Of a stretch of DNA of 64,000 bases, positions 54,513-63,544 are shown one piece after another. The position numbers and the translations under genes are program-made. Below the pieces are notes generated by a model, which was given only the letters and a program-made list of their open reading frames with translations, had not been told where the DNA came from and ran no database searches. The stretch's first letter is position 1. Each line of letters starts with the position of its first letter. The stretch comes from Oceaniferula marina (GTDB taxonomy: Bacteria; Verrucomicrobiota; Verrucomicrobiia; Verrucomicrobiales; Akkermansiaceae), in the NCBI RefSeq assembly GCF_013391475.1, contig NZ_JACBAZ010000002.1, forward strand, positions 409,104-473,103, given 5' to 3'.

Positions 54513-57281
54513 ATGAAGAAACATATCCTTAGCTATGGCCTGGCGGCTATAACGTTGACGAGTTCTCTTGGCCAAGCAGGGACATTCCATGTAGCTCCAG
54601 ATGGTGACGACGCCTATCCGGGAACCAAAGCCAAGCCGTTTGCCTCCCTTGAACGGGCTCGTACGGCCGCCCGGCAGTCAAAAAAATCGACGGTTGTTCT
54701 TGCTGAAGGAACCTATCGCCGGACGAAGACCTTTGAATTAAATGAAAAAGATTCCGGGACGACTTACCGTGCAGAGGAGGGGGCCGAAGTCAGGATTACA
54801 GGGAGTATTGATGTGCCGTCCCGTGTGGTGAAGCCTGTTTCCAGTCCGGCGATCCTTAAGCGATTGCTGCCAGAGGTGAGTGACAAGGTGCTGGAGATTG
54901 ATTTACACGCGTATGGAATCAAAGATTTTGGTGAGGTGGGGCCACGAGGTTTTCGTCGACCCTATATTCCGGCACCACTGGAACTGATTGTCAACGATCA
55001 GCCATTGGCCATTGCCCAGTGGCCGAACCCAGGCAAGCCGGGAGTGCGTATTGGTAAGGTGTTGGATCGGGGTTCGATCACTCGTAACGGAGAAAAACCG
55101 GTTCGAGGCGGAGTTTTTCAATTCGATACCGATCGTCCCGCGCGCTGGGCCAAGGCCAAGGATATTTGGATCACCGGACTTTTTCAAAATGGGTATGCCG
55201 ATAATACGGTCAAGGTGAAGTCCATTGACATGGATAAGAAGACTCTCACTACCGTCCACCCACATATGTATGGCTTTTCCTCAGGCAGGTCGTGGAACCG
55301 CTGGACCGCCATGAATTTGATCGAAGAGATTGATCTTCCCGGTGAGTTTTGCGCCGATGAGGCATCAGGTAAAATATACTTCCTGCCGCCTGCGGGTCTG
55401 GAGATGGGCAAAGCCAAGTTGACGATCACGATGCTGAAAGATCCCATGGTGGCCATCGAAGGCGCAAGCGAAGTGGTGTTTGAGGGAATGATCTTTGAAA
55501 ATGCCAGGGGGATGGGGGTTTATATTGAGCGGGGAGCTAACAACCGGATTCAAGCTTGTACACTGCGTAACTTCGGCATGGTTGCTGTCTGCATCGGTAA
55601 GGGGGTTTCTCCGGATCCGGATTACCGTCACGCATTTACCGGAAAACCCGTTTCTCGTGAACTCGGGTCTTGGCATGAACATATTTACGATAACATTCTC
55701 TTCGAGCGTGAGGCCGGAACAGGTCACGGAGTCGTGAGTTGTGATATCTACAATATTGGTGAGGGGGCGATATCATTGGGCGGCGGTGATCGAAAAACGC
55801 TCACTCCAGCAGGTAATTTTGTGAAGAATTGCGATATCAGTCATTTCAACCGCTGGGATCGGACTTACCGAGGAGCGGTGAATATCGATGGCGTGGGTAA
55901 CCGGATTGCTCATTGTAAAATCCACCAGGCCCCAGCACTCGCGATTTATTTGCATGGCAACGATCACATCATTGAATACAACGACATTCACCATGTCATG
56001 ATGGAGGGAGATGATATGGGGGCCTTCTACATGGGGCGTGACCCGACTGAACGAGGTAACATCATTCGTTATAATTATTGGCATCATCTTGCTCCGGCGC
56101 ATATGACCTGGTGTCTGTATTTTGATGATTCTGGAGGAGACTCCAGCCAGGTGATTGGCAATGTATTTTATCGTGCAGGTAACCGCAGCAGTGTCTTCGT
56201 TGCTGGTGGCAGTGATTTTAAGGTGGAGAACAACCTGTTCATCAACTGCCGCAAGGCGATCGAGCCACAGAGGTTCCGTGGGCGCTGCGCTCCCATTTTC
56301 AAGGAGCGTATGGCTGAGGTTAACTATAATAAGGGGGTGTGGGCAGAACGCTACCCCGGGTTTGTCGACTACTGGGAGAAGCCAAGACCCCATAATAATT
56401 CCTTTAAGAATAATTGGATCACCAACGATCAGGACGAACGCTTCGTTAATCCAAGCGGTGGCGACTTCACGCTCAAGTCCGGTGCTGATAACGGAGTGGC
56501 CGAGTGGAAACCCATTCCGTTTGGCAAGATCGGATTGTATGTAGGAGACGGCAGGACATCACTGCCCTTTGGTAAGCCAACGATTCAGACTAACACCCTT
56601 ATCTTTGAAGATGAGCTGGAAGTAAAACTGGATGTGCCGAAAAATGCAGAGGGCCTTGTCTACACTTTGGACGGAAGTGAGCCTGACGCATCTTCGAAGC
56701 GATACACCAAGCCAATCCGCTTGACCAAAACAAGCACTCTAACGGTCAGAGCCGTCGGGGCGGGTGAACACCCGGTGCTTAGCCCCTCAGTAAGCCAAAC
56801 CTATACAAAAATCAGTCGGGAGAACTTAGTCGCAAAGATTAACTTTCAGCCTTCGGATAAGGCAGCGCCTGACGGCTGGCTGAGCGATGATGGGTCCGTA
56901 TACAAAAAGCATGGCAAGGGGATCGCTTACGGTTGGAGCAAAGACAATCGTAAGGCCGCCCGCCGTCGTGGCAAGGTGGCCAATGATCTTACCGACACCT
57001 TGGTGCATTTTGCAGCCGGCAACCAATGGCAAATGGAATTGGAGAACGGGAAATACCAAGTGGTGGTGTGTTTGGGTGATTCAGAATTTCATTCGAACAA
57101 AGCCGTTTTGGCCATCGGTGCAAAGCAGGTTGTGAAAGGTGAGCATCTTCAAGCCAAGCAGTTTCGACTGTTGGCTTTCGAGGTGGAGGTCAAGGATGGC
57201 AAGTTGACGTTGTCTTCGGACGCCAGTACGCATGGACCTGACTTGACCCGTATGAACTATATCCTGGTTGAGAAGATGTAG
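54513..57281 (+). CDS. Secreted right-handed beta-helix protein with chitobiase-like C-terminal domain
   Basis: A 922-residue exported protein (signal SYGLAAITLTSSLGQAG). It opens with FHVAPDGDDAYPGTKAKPF, the usual start of parallel beta-helix polysaccharide-active proteins (pectate-lyase-like, GH141-like). The helix covers about residues 25-660 with repeated I..C.I...G and N-ladder positions. A CHB_HEX_C-like domain follows at ~695-770 (VYTLDGSEPDASSKRYT). The last ~150 residues form a carbohydrate-binding-like domain (INFQPSDKAAPDGWLSDDG). A lyase or glycosidase on a side-chain-rich polymer is likely. Last gene of the cluster. Confidence 0.82.
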   Translation: MKKHILSYGLAAITLTSSLGQAGTFHVAPDGDDAYPGTKAKPFASLERARTAARQSKKSTVVLAEGTYRRTKTFELNEKDSGTTYRAEEGAEVRITGSIDVPSRVVKPVSSPAILKRLLPEVSDKVLEIDLHAYGIKDFGEVGPRGFRRPYIPAPLELIVNDQPLAIAQWPNPGKPGVRIGKVLDRGSITRNGEKPVRGGVFQFDTDRPARWAKAKDIWITGLFQNGYADNTVKVKSIDMDKKTLTTVHPHMYGFSSGRSWNRWTAMNLIEEIDLPGEFCADEASGKIYFLPPAGLEMGKAKLTITMLKDPMVAIEGASEVVFEGMIFENARGMGVYIERGANNRIQACTLRNFGMVAVCIGKGVSPDPDYRHAFTGKPVSRELGSWHEHIYDNILFEREAGTGHGVVSCDIYNIGEGAISLGGGDRKTLTPAGNFVKNCDISHFNRWDRTYRGAVNIDGVGNRIAHCKIHQAPALAIYLHGNDHIIEYNDIHHVMMEGDDMGAFYMGRDPTERGNIIRYNYWHHLAPAHMTWCLYFDDSGGDSSQVIGNVFYRAGNRSSVFVAGGSDFKVENNLFINCRKAIEPQRFRGRCAPIFKERMAEVNYNKGVWAERYPGFVDYWEKPRPHNNSFKNNWITNDQDERFVNPSGGDFTLKSGADNGVAEWKPIPFGKIGLYVGDGRTSLPFGKPTIQTNTLIFEDELEVKLDVPKNAEGLVYTLDGSEPDASSKRYTKPIRLTKTSTLTVRAVGAGEHPVLSPSVSQTYTKISRENLVAKINFQPSDKAAPDGWLSDDGSVYKKHGKGIAYGWSKDNRKAARRRGKVANDLTDTLVHFAAGNQWQMELENGKYQVVVCLGDSEFHSNKAVLAIGAKQVVKGEHLQAKQFRLLAFEVEVKDGKLTLSSDASTHGPDLTRMNYILVEKM

Positions 57282-57308
57282 CTTGAATGATGGGTTATCC
57301 ATACACTT

Positions 57309-57408
57309 ATACCAAGCAGTAAACAGACGGAACTCTCATGGATCACGCAGAGCTTTTCCAAATACCTCAACAACGATCAATCGTTTCGTCTGTTTTGCGG
57401 AGTGGTAT
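57309..57408 (-). repeat. Dispersed inverted-repeat element (MITE-like), copy 3, internally deleted
   Basis: A 100-bp element in opposite orientation to copies 1 and 2. Both terminal inverted repeats are kept (CAAGCAGTAAACAGACGG at one side, CGTCTGTTTTGCGGAGTGG at the other). About 103 bp of the middle, including the small frame, are missing. The join lies between GAGAGTTCC and the right-hand terminal repeat. TA flanks the ends. It lies between the beta-helix gene and the convergent GH20 gene. Confidence 0.85.
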
Positions 57409-57500
57409 TATACCAACTCAAAAAACTATCTGGTAGAATTTGAGGTGATCTCGTTTAACCATTGGCTTCGCAGGGAAAAAATTTCGGTAATTTTGGCTCT

Positions 57501-59123
57501 CTATTTGATGGGTGGCTCCGGGGTACTTTTCGGATCGAATAGATTGAAATAGCCGGTCCCTTTCAGATCCAGTCTTTGAAGCATAGGCTTCAGCCGCTTT
57601 TCAAAATCCGCGTAATCCTTCCCTTCCACGGGTGTCCATGTGGTTTCAGCCAAGGCAAATAATCGGGGGTAGATCAGGAAATCCGCCCGTTTTTTGTTGG
57701 TGACCTTTTCGGTCCAAAGCGCAAGCTGAATACCAAGCACTTTCGACCAATCTTTTTGGTTGAAGCCGTCCAGAGACTTGGGATAGTCATAAATATTGGG
57801 GGTCGAACAAAGTGTTTTCCACCGGCGGAGAATTCGGTGACTCTCGTGCTGCGCAGTAGATATATAACAGGGAATATGAGGGCACAGGATCACATCGTAT
57901 CCGCTTTTAACAAAATCGTGTCGAAGTTTATTTTTACCATCCATCCACCAGATCTGCACAACATCTTCAGTGGGAACTTTGGCTGCTAGCATGTTCCCCC
58001 AGGAAACCCCCTTTTTTCCCAAGGCTTTGACCTGTGAGGCTACACGGCGGTGAAAATGGTTTTCCAAGTCATGTGTGTCCTTATAGGCATGCTTGGACAT
58101 AAGCTCCTTAACTCCAGGAAGGGAAAGCCAATTCAGTTTGATAAAATGAACTTCATCTCCCCCGGTATGAATCCATTGACCCGGGAACAGACCGGCAAGT
58201 TCAGTAAATACATCATTGGTGAAGGTGTAGACATCTTCGTTCGCCGGGTTGAGTGTGAAGCCCGGAAGCCTTTTATTCCCACCACCCGAAAATTCGGGGT
58301 AAGCCCTGGTAATCGCCCCTGAGTGACCAGGCATGTCAATTTCAGGTATGATGGTGATATGTCGAGCCTCAGCATAGGCAACGATTTCTCTGATTTGATC
58401 CTGCGTGTAAAACGTACCCGGAGCACGCTCCGCCGTTAGCTTGGGGTGTTTTTTTATTTCAATCACCCATCCCTCTTGATCCGTCAAATGCCAGTGCAGT
58501 CGGTTCATTTTGCACATCGCCATATTATCGAGTAGTTCGAGAACATACGCTTTACCTAAAAAATGACGAGCCTCGTCCAGCATGATGCCGCGCCAGCTAA
58601 AGCGAGGGGAGTCGATGATGCGTGCCGTTGGAATTTGCCACATCCTGTCCTTGATTACCTTGGTGGATTCAATCTCCGGAGGTAGTAAGTGCCTGAGACT
58701 TTGGCTGCCATAAAAGAGTCCTGCGGCATCTTTTGCCACGATGTGGATTAGGTTTTTCTGAATGTTTATCTGGTAGCCTTCTGGTTTCAGATCCTTATCA
58801 CCGGACAGTGAAAATGAAATATGGTTGTTTGTGGGTGGCGCAGCCGGAGAGGTTTGCACGACGAGATCAAACCCTGTGGCTTGTTTGAGAAACTTTGAAA
58901 AGTGGCGGGCACATGCTACCGCCTTTGGCTCTGTAGCGTGTATCACCGTCTTTGAGTTAAGCTCAAAGTGGCCCACACCGGCTCGATAAGATACTGGTTT
59001 AGGCGTAATCGGGCAGAGCGAAACGTCTGCGGCCCCTACTGTTTGGGCTGACCAAGCGGTGAAGAGGGTCACCTGAAGAGTAGCCACTACGAGGATCCGC
59101 TTGATTCGTGATAAAATATTCAT
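57501..59123 (-). CDS. Secreted GH20 beta-N-acetylhexosaminidase
   Basis: A 540-residue enzyme. ATG 59123 was chosen because it gives a clear signal peptide (RILVVATLQVTLFTAWSAQTVGAA); upstream in-frame codons add unstructured residues. A GH20b N-terminal domain (LCPITPKPVSYRAGVGHFEL) precedes the barrel (RGIMLDEARHF, NRLHWHLTDQEGW, IIPEIDMPGHSGA). The catalytic pair is D323-E324 in HTGGDEVHF, as expected for substrate-assisted catalysis by the N-acetyl group. The C-terminal WTEKVTNKKRADFLIYPRLF is typical. It removes terminal GlcNAc/GalNAc from chitin, mucin or host glycans in the periplasm or outside. Confidence 0.93.
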   Translation of the reverse strand: MNILSRIKRILVVATLQVTLFTAWSAQTVGAADVSLCPITPKPVSYRAGVGHFELNSKTVIHATEPKAVACARHFSKFLKQATGFDLVVQTSPAAPPTNNHISFSLSGDKDLKPEGYQINIQKNLIHIVAKDAAGLFYGSQSLRHLLPPEIESTKVIKDRMWQIPTARIIDSPRFSWRGIMLDEARHFLGKAYVLELLDNMAMCKMNRLHWHLTDQEGWVIEIKKHPKLTAERAPGTFYTQDQIREIVAYAEARHITIIPEIDMPGHSGAITRAYPEFSGGGNKRLPGFTLNPANEDVYTFTNDVFTELAGLFPGQWIHTGGDEVHFIKLNWLSLPGVKELMSKHAYKDTHDLENHFHRRVASQVKALGKKGVSWGNMLAAKVPTEDVVQIWWMDGKNKLRHDFVKSGYDVILCPHIPCYISTAQHESHRILRRWKTLCSTPNIYDYPKSLDGFNQKDWSKVLGIQLALWTEKVTNKKRADFLIYPRLFALAETTWTPVEGKDYADFEKRLKPMLQRLDLKGTGYFNLFDPKSTPEPPIK

Positions 59124-59225
59124 TCTTTTGTTCGTAGGATTTATGATTTGGCGAAGGATGGGTGTGGTAGTGTAAAACTTTGCGCCACCCTCTCCGGGGT
59201 GCAAGTGCCCGTCCAAAGCTTTTAA

Positions 59226-59580
59226 ATGAAAGTTCTAACACAGTCAAATAAGGCATTGAACGGAAAGAGCCAAACTACACATAACGAAAAAATCATCAAC
59301 CTTCTTCTCTCCGACGGACTTGAAAATAGTCTCTCGAAAATTGCCGAACTCTTCTTGAATGCCGCCATGCTCCTTGAGCGCATCCACCATATTGGAGCCG
59401 GCCCCTACGAAAGGAATGCGGAGCAACGCACCGCCAATGCCTGCGATACACTCAACAGCCAGATCAAACGCCGCACCCGGGTCCCCCAATGAGGACTCGT
59501 TACTGCGTCTCGTCACCGCTTTGCTGATCGAAATCTCCGAGACCTGGGAAACAGGGAAATCCTACCTCAAGCTCAACTAA
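59226..59580 (+). pseudogene. Remnant of an IS256-family transposase, internally deleted and frameshifted
   Basis: The first frame (from ATG 59226) carries the N-terminal hallmark of IS256/Mutator transposases (ELFLNAAMLLERIHHIGAGPYERNAE). It then jumps straight into C-terminal sequence (TLNSQIKRRTRV) and stops at 59490-59492. The remaining C-terminus, PNEDSLLRLVTALLIEISE, then WETGKSYLKLN, continues in another frame to TAA 59578-59580. Most of the transposase, including the DDE catalytic core, is gone, so it is inactive. The GTGTAAAAC near 59170 could be a left end; no matching right end is clear. Confidence 0.8.
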
Positions 59581-59945
59581 CCAAACAACAAACAGAAGCA
59601 AAATTCAAACCTTCAACAAAAATAATCAGCCTCTTACAGAAAAATGAGAGAGCGGCGGTGCGTTCCACAGGAAAAATTTCGTAATGGCCCGCTGCTTGCG
59701 ACAGAGGATAGAAATTTTAGCGTGCCGCGATTTTTATTCACAGATGCTGGCAATTTTCATGTCGCCGATTTAGACTCTGCCTATGGCATCAGCTATGGAG
59801 AAAGTTTTGAAAAAAGCAAGGCTGGCATTGCAGTCTTCATTTTTTTTTCTGTAACTGATGCCATGGTCAAAGTCTATAGAATTAACCATGAACATGACAA
59901 GTTTCTGTGAAGAAAATCCAAGAGTTCAATCCAAGCTTTCAACAC
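59581..59945. other. Non-coding stretch between two transposase remnants
   Basis: The first part is A-rich and probably the 3' side of the IS256 remnant. An 88-residue plus-strand frame (59644-59910) exists but has no recognised pattern and was not accepted. Nothing else supported. Confidence 0.4.
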
Positions 59946-60107
59946 CTAGACTGTGGACATCATTCCATACTTCTTGCGCCATCGGTGCCGGGTAGCCACG
60001 GATATTTGCTTCTGCTGACAGAAGCTCTCTTGGCTCATGTCACTGGCATCGCATTCGCGTAATAGAAGGGAGATTTTCTCGGGTTTGTGTCTTTTCTGTT
60101 TGTTCAT
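59946..60107 (-). pseudogene. Truncated IS3-family OrfA-like transposase fragment
   Basis: A 53-residue minus-strand frame (ATG at 60105-60107, TAG at 59946-59948). It encodes NKQKRHKPEKISLLLRECDA, then MSQESFCQQKQISVATRHRW and RKKYGMM. This is the helix-turn-helix start of IS3-family OrfA (K-x-E-x-I--LLRE-x-D, S-x-x-T-x-x-RWRKKYG). Full OrfA is ~90-100 residues, and this one stops just after the RWRKKYG motif. It is probably debris from the same insertion hot spot as the IS256 remnant next to it. Confidence 0.65.
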
Positions 60108-60266
60108 GTTGTTTGGATTTGGATGTTACCAAATCCTCTCACTCAACATGGATCACTTTTTCTGGCGGCGGCCATGGTTATATCTGTCTGAATTATCGCT
60201 GAAACGATGTGAGACGCAGGTTTTCTAGAGCCTACTCTTCTTGCATTGAGATTTTGCCTTGCAACG

Positions 60267-62102
60267 CTACTTATCAGAGGGGCTCACTATTCTCGTCAAC
60301 TCGAAGAAGTCGACATTGATCACCGCCTTTGATTTTTTCGTGTTCTTAAGACGAATCAACACTTTGTTGGCCTCTTCGATGCGGATGCTCTTCAATGCTA
60401 TCTCTTGCGAAAGCTTTCCTAGGGTCGCTGTCTTGTAACTTGCGGATACTTGAGCTGCATCATTCTCCACAATGGCATACGACACTTCGATCTGAGATGC
60501 AGTCTTACCAGCTTCATGCCCAATCGAAAGTTGATACGTTCCAGGTGCCATATCGACAACAAACTCAACATAGCTTCCAGCCCCCTTAATGAGCGCAGCC
60601 GATAGGACCTTGCCCCCTGAAGCCTGCCTAGAGCTACCTACATAATGATAGTTTCCGCGGCTTCGATACTCAGCAGAAGTTTGACGCGCTACACTTTCAG
60701 CCTCCAGTTTCACCCTACTTTCAACACGAGGTACAGAAAAAGTCAAATGCTCTGATAGTTTGTCAATCACCGCCTGGCTTTCCTTTTTAGCTGCTATATT
60801 TCGAAACTCGTGAGGATCATTTCTGAGATCATACAGCTCGACTTCTCCTGTAATCAACCTTGTCATTCTATACTGATTGCTCAGCACTACATCATAGCGG
60901 ACACCATCTTCTTCATGTGACATGACCACTGGCTTGTCCCACTCAAGCTCTGACTCATCGGGATCTATCAACTTACTCAGGTTTCGCCCGTCCAAAACAT
61001 GCGTTTTAGGAAGTTCTATCCCCATCTCAGAAACTAAGGTGGGGTAGAGATCGAGCAACGACACGGCATGGTCACAGCGCCGATCTTTCGCAACCCCAGG
61101 GCCCGCTATGATGAAATGTGAACGACAAGAATCGTACCATGGCTTAAACTTCCCCCATCCGCCTTTCTCGCCGAGCATGAAACCATGATCACTCCACAAC
61201 ACAATGTAGCCGTTTTTTGAATGAGGTGATGCATCCCAGGCGTCGAGTAATCTACCGAGCTGTTCGTCAGCGAAAGTAACTGCAGCCAAATACGCTCGCG
61301 CGAAATTCTTATCTTGACCCGCATCAACCAACTTCTGATGATATCCTTTATCAAACTTCGCTTTATTGCGTGCTAACAATTTCAGCCTTTCTGGAAGATC
61401 GCCAATGTCATTGTTTTGCATCTTCGGCATCTGAAACTTATTCAAGGGGTGCATCTCAAAGAAGCGCTTTGGCAGTATCCATTTCACGTGAGGCTTGTAA
61501 ATCCCAACGCAAAATAAACTGTGTCCTTCCGAGGACTGTATCTTCTTAATACCCCAATCAACCATCAGCTCATCTGGCATTTTTTCGCCAGGCTTAGCGT
61601 AAGCCCATCCAAGAGGCCCTGACGAAAATCCAACACCGGGTAATTTTGTGGGCTCCTTCTTCTTTAAAGGTAGGTATTCCTCAAATTCGCTGTCATTCCT
61701 ACCATGTAGATTTTTCCCACACGCATAAGTTGCCCAACCGTTATCCGCTAGGTGTTTAGGTAAAGTCCTTGCGTTCTTGGTGTAAAATTTCCATTCCTTC
61801 GCCCAATTGAAGTTTGATACGGCTCCTGACTTCGATGGGTGAATTCCACTATAAATAGCTGTTCGCGAAGGAAAACAAACTGGCGAAGGGCAAATGGTGT
61901 TTGTGAACACAGTGCCACGCTTCGCCAAACGATCCAAATTTGGGGTTATAGCTTGCGGATGTCCTCTTAAGACAGTCGTCCAGTCGTTCAAATCATCGAT
62001 GTTTACCATCAACACACTAGGTTTCTGATAAGTATTATCTTCACGACCAAACCCGATTTCGGATAAAAACAGGCAACAGCCAAATGTAACTAGCAATTTC
62101 AT
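60267..62102 (-). CDS. Secreted sulfatase, iduronate-2-sulfatase-like, with C-terminal extension
   Basis: A 611-residue sulfatase with a signal peptide (LLVTFGCCLFLSEIGFG). The metal pair is in NIDDLNDW, a form usual in iduronate-2-sulfatase-like enzymes. The formylglycine motif is C76-F-P-S-R. Other motifs: YACGKNLHG, VGIYKPHVKWILP and LWSDHGFMLGEKG near residue 305. After the catalytic part (to about 460) comes an extra ~150-residue beta-rich domain, possibly carbohydrate-binding. It probably desulfates uronic acid or another sugar in a sulfated glycan. It lies three bases after the next sulfatase gene, forming an operon. DNA here looks more AT-rich than the first half of the window. Confidence 0.92.
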   Translation of the reverse strand: MKLLVTFGCCLFLSEIGFGREDNTYQKPSVLMVNIDDLNDWTTVLRGHPQAITPNLDRLAKRGTVFTNTICPSPVCFPSRTAIYSGIHPSKSGAVSNFNWAKEWKFYTKNARTLPKHLADNGWATYACGKNLHGRNDSEFEEYLPLKKKEPTKLPGVGFSSGPLGWAYAKPGEKMPDELMVDWGIKKIQSSEGHSLFCVGIYKPHVKWILPKRFFEMHPLNKFQMPKMQNNDIGDLPERLKLLARNKAKFDKGYHQKLVDAGQDKNFARAYLAAVTFADEQLGRLLDAWDASPHSKNGYIVLWSDHGFMLGEKGGWGKFKPWYDSCRSHFIIAGPGVAKDRRCDHAVSLLDLYPTLVSEMGIELPKTHVLDGRNLSKLIDPDESELEWDKPVVMSHEEDGVRYDVVLSNQYRMTRLITGEVELYDLRNDPHEFRNIAAKKESQAVIDKLSEHLTFSVPRVESRVKLEAESVARQTSAEYRSRGNYHYVGSSRQASGGKVLSAALIKGAGSYVEFVVDMAPGTYQLSIGHEAGKTASQIEVSYAIVENDAAQVSASYKTATLGKLSQEIALKSIRIEEANKVLIRLKNTKKSKAVINVDFFELTRIVSPSDK

Positions 62103-62105
62103 AAT

Positions 62106-63488
62106 TTAATTTCCTTTCTTCATTTCACGTTGCCATGCCACAAGCTTCTGCTTTAGCTCAGCGACTACTTCTGGGTTATGCTCAAGTAGATTATTCATCT
62201 CACCGATATCCTTTGATAGATCATACAGCCGCCAGCCAATCACTGAATCCACAATCTGCAGACGAGAATTTGGGGGTTTATCTGTGTGAACGAGTTTCCA
62301 CTTTCCTTGCCGCACGGCTTGTTCACTGTGCGTAGCCCAAAACAACGGACGTTCCGCCAACAACTTCCCATCGATTGCCTCGATAAGATTGGTTCCATCC
62401 ATCTTAGCATGACCTGGGTGAGTTAACACTTTGGAAAACGTCGCGAAGAGATCCGTAGACATTACCGGCTGCTCGACGGTCCTAGCCTTCTTCCCTGGCC
62501 AACGCACTACCATCGGAACTCTCACACCACCTTCGTCCAAGGTATACTTGCCACCTTTCAATGGTATGTTGTTAGCATAGGTTACTAACGATCCACCATT
62601 ATCACTAAGCAGCACAACGACTGTGTTTTTACCAACCTCCGCTAAAACCTTATCAATCTCCTTGTCCAGCAAATGTAACTGTCCTCGGTAGTAATCACGC
62701 CCATGCTGGTCATTTGGGAAACCTATCTTCTTTCTCCAGTGCCAATACTTCTCATCCTTAGGTTGGAAGTCGGCGAGTTTCGGCAGCTTATGGGCTTTTA
62801 AATAGCCATCTGGCAACTGGTGCACGTAATTATGCACTGCGTTGAATGACAGCATTAGAAAGTAGGGCTTTTCTGACTGCTCGTTGATAAAGTTGCGAGC
62901 TCTCACACCAAACATCTCGGTGAGAAATCCATCACATTGTAATCGTTTTTTCCCGTCCCATAACGCCCCCTGATGCACCATATCTCCCTTGAAAGAATAG
63001 GCATCGCGATGACGAAGGTAATGCTTCGTTCCTCCTGAAAACCCAAAGAAAGTCTCAAATCCGTGATTCATCGGGAAATCTCGCCCGTCTGTTGACTTAT
63101 TCGTAGCACCATAGTGAAACTTTCCCACATAGCCTGTGCGATATCCCTTCTCTTGAAACATCTCCCCTAAGGTCGGGACGTCTGCTGGCAACCCTTTGCT
63201 CGTATACCAATACGTCCCAAACCGTTGCTGATACGCACCAGTCATCAAGCCTATGCGCGAGGCATTGCAAATCGGCGAAGTCACGTAGGCCGCGTTAAAG
63301 CTCACACCCTCGCGAAACAGACGGTCCATCGCAGGCGTTTTCACCTTCGGGTCCTTCGACCACAGCCCGACGTCATTGTAACCCAAGTCATCTACCACGA
63401 TCATAACCACATTTAGCGGCGCTTCTTTAGCCTGAGCTGACATACTCGCTAGCCCAAGTATTCCAAATATTGCAAGTTTCCTCATCAT
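62106..63488 (-). CDS. Secreted type I sulfatase
   Basis: A 460-residue sulfatase with signal peptide (LAIFGILGLASMSAQAKEA). The metal pair is D33-D34 in VVDDLGY. The formylglycine motif is C74-N-A-S-R (C-x-A-x-R form). GYVGKFHYG and VVLLSDNGGSLVT are the other core motifs, and the C-terminal WRLYDLSKDIGEMNNLLEHN is standard. The target is probably a sulfated polysaccharide but is not assignable. It ends three bases before the iduronate-2-sulfatase-like gene starts and follows the partial sulfatase by 56 bases, so the three probably form one transcript. Confidence 0.93.
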   Translation of the reverse strand: MMRKLAIFGILGLASMSAQAKEAPLNVVMIVVDDLGYNDVGLWSKDPKVKTPAMDRLFREGVSFNAAYVTSPICNASRIGLMTGAYQQRFGTYWYTSKGLPADVPTLGEMFQEKGYRTGYVGKFHYGATNKSTDGRDFPMNHGFETFFGFSGGTKHYLRHRDAYSFKGDMVHQGALWDGKKRLQCDGFLTEMFGVRARNFINEQSEKPYFLMLSFNAVHNYVHQLPDGYLKAHKLPKLADFQPKDEKYWHWRKKIGFPNDQHGRDYYRGQLHLLDKEIDKVLAEVGKNTVVVLLSDNGGSLVTYANNIPLKGGKYTLDEGGVRVPMVVRWPGKKARTVEQPVMSTDLFATFSKVLTHPGHAKMDGTNLIEAIDGKLLAERPLFWATHSEQAVRQGKWKLVHTDKPPNSRLQIVDSVIGWRLYDLSKDIGEMNNLLEHNPEVVAELKQKLVAWQREMKKGN

Positions 63489-63544
63489 ACTTAGAGAATG
63501 TCTTACCTGCTACTGGTTAACACAACAAATTTTATGACCTAGGT

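Noticed and set aside
57268-57552. 94-residue plus-strand frame after the beta-helix gene
   Set aside because: It is read through MITE copy 3 and overlaps the end of the GH20 gene antisense; no independent support.
59644-59910. 88-residue plus-strand frame
   Set aside because: No recognised motif, surrounded by transposase debris, and no ribosome site or conserved neighbour to support it.
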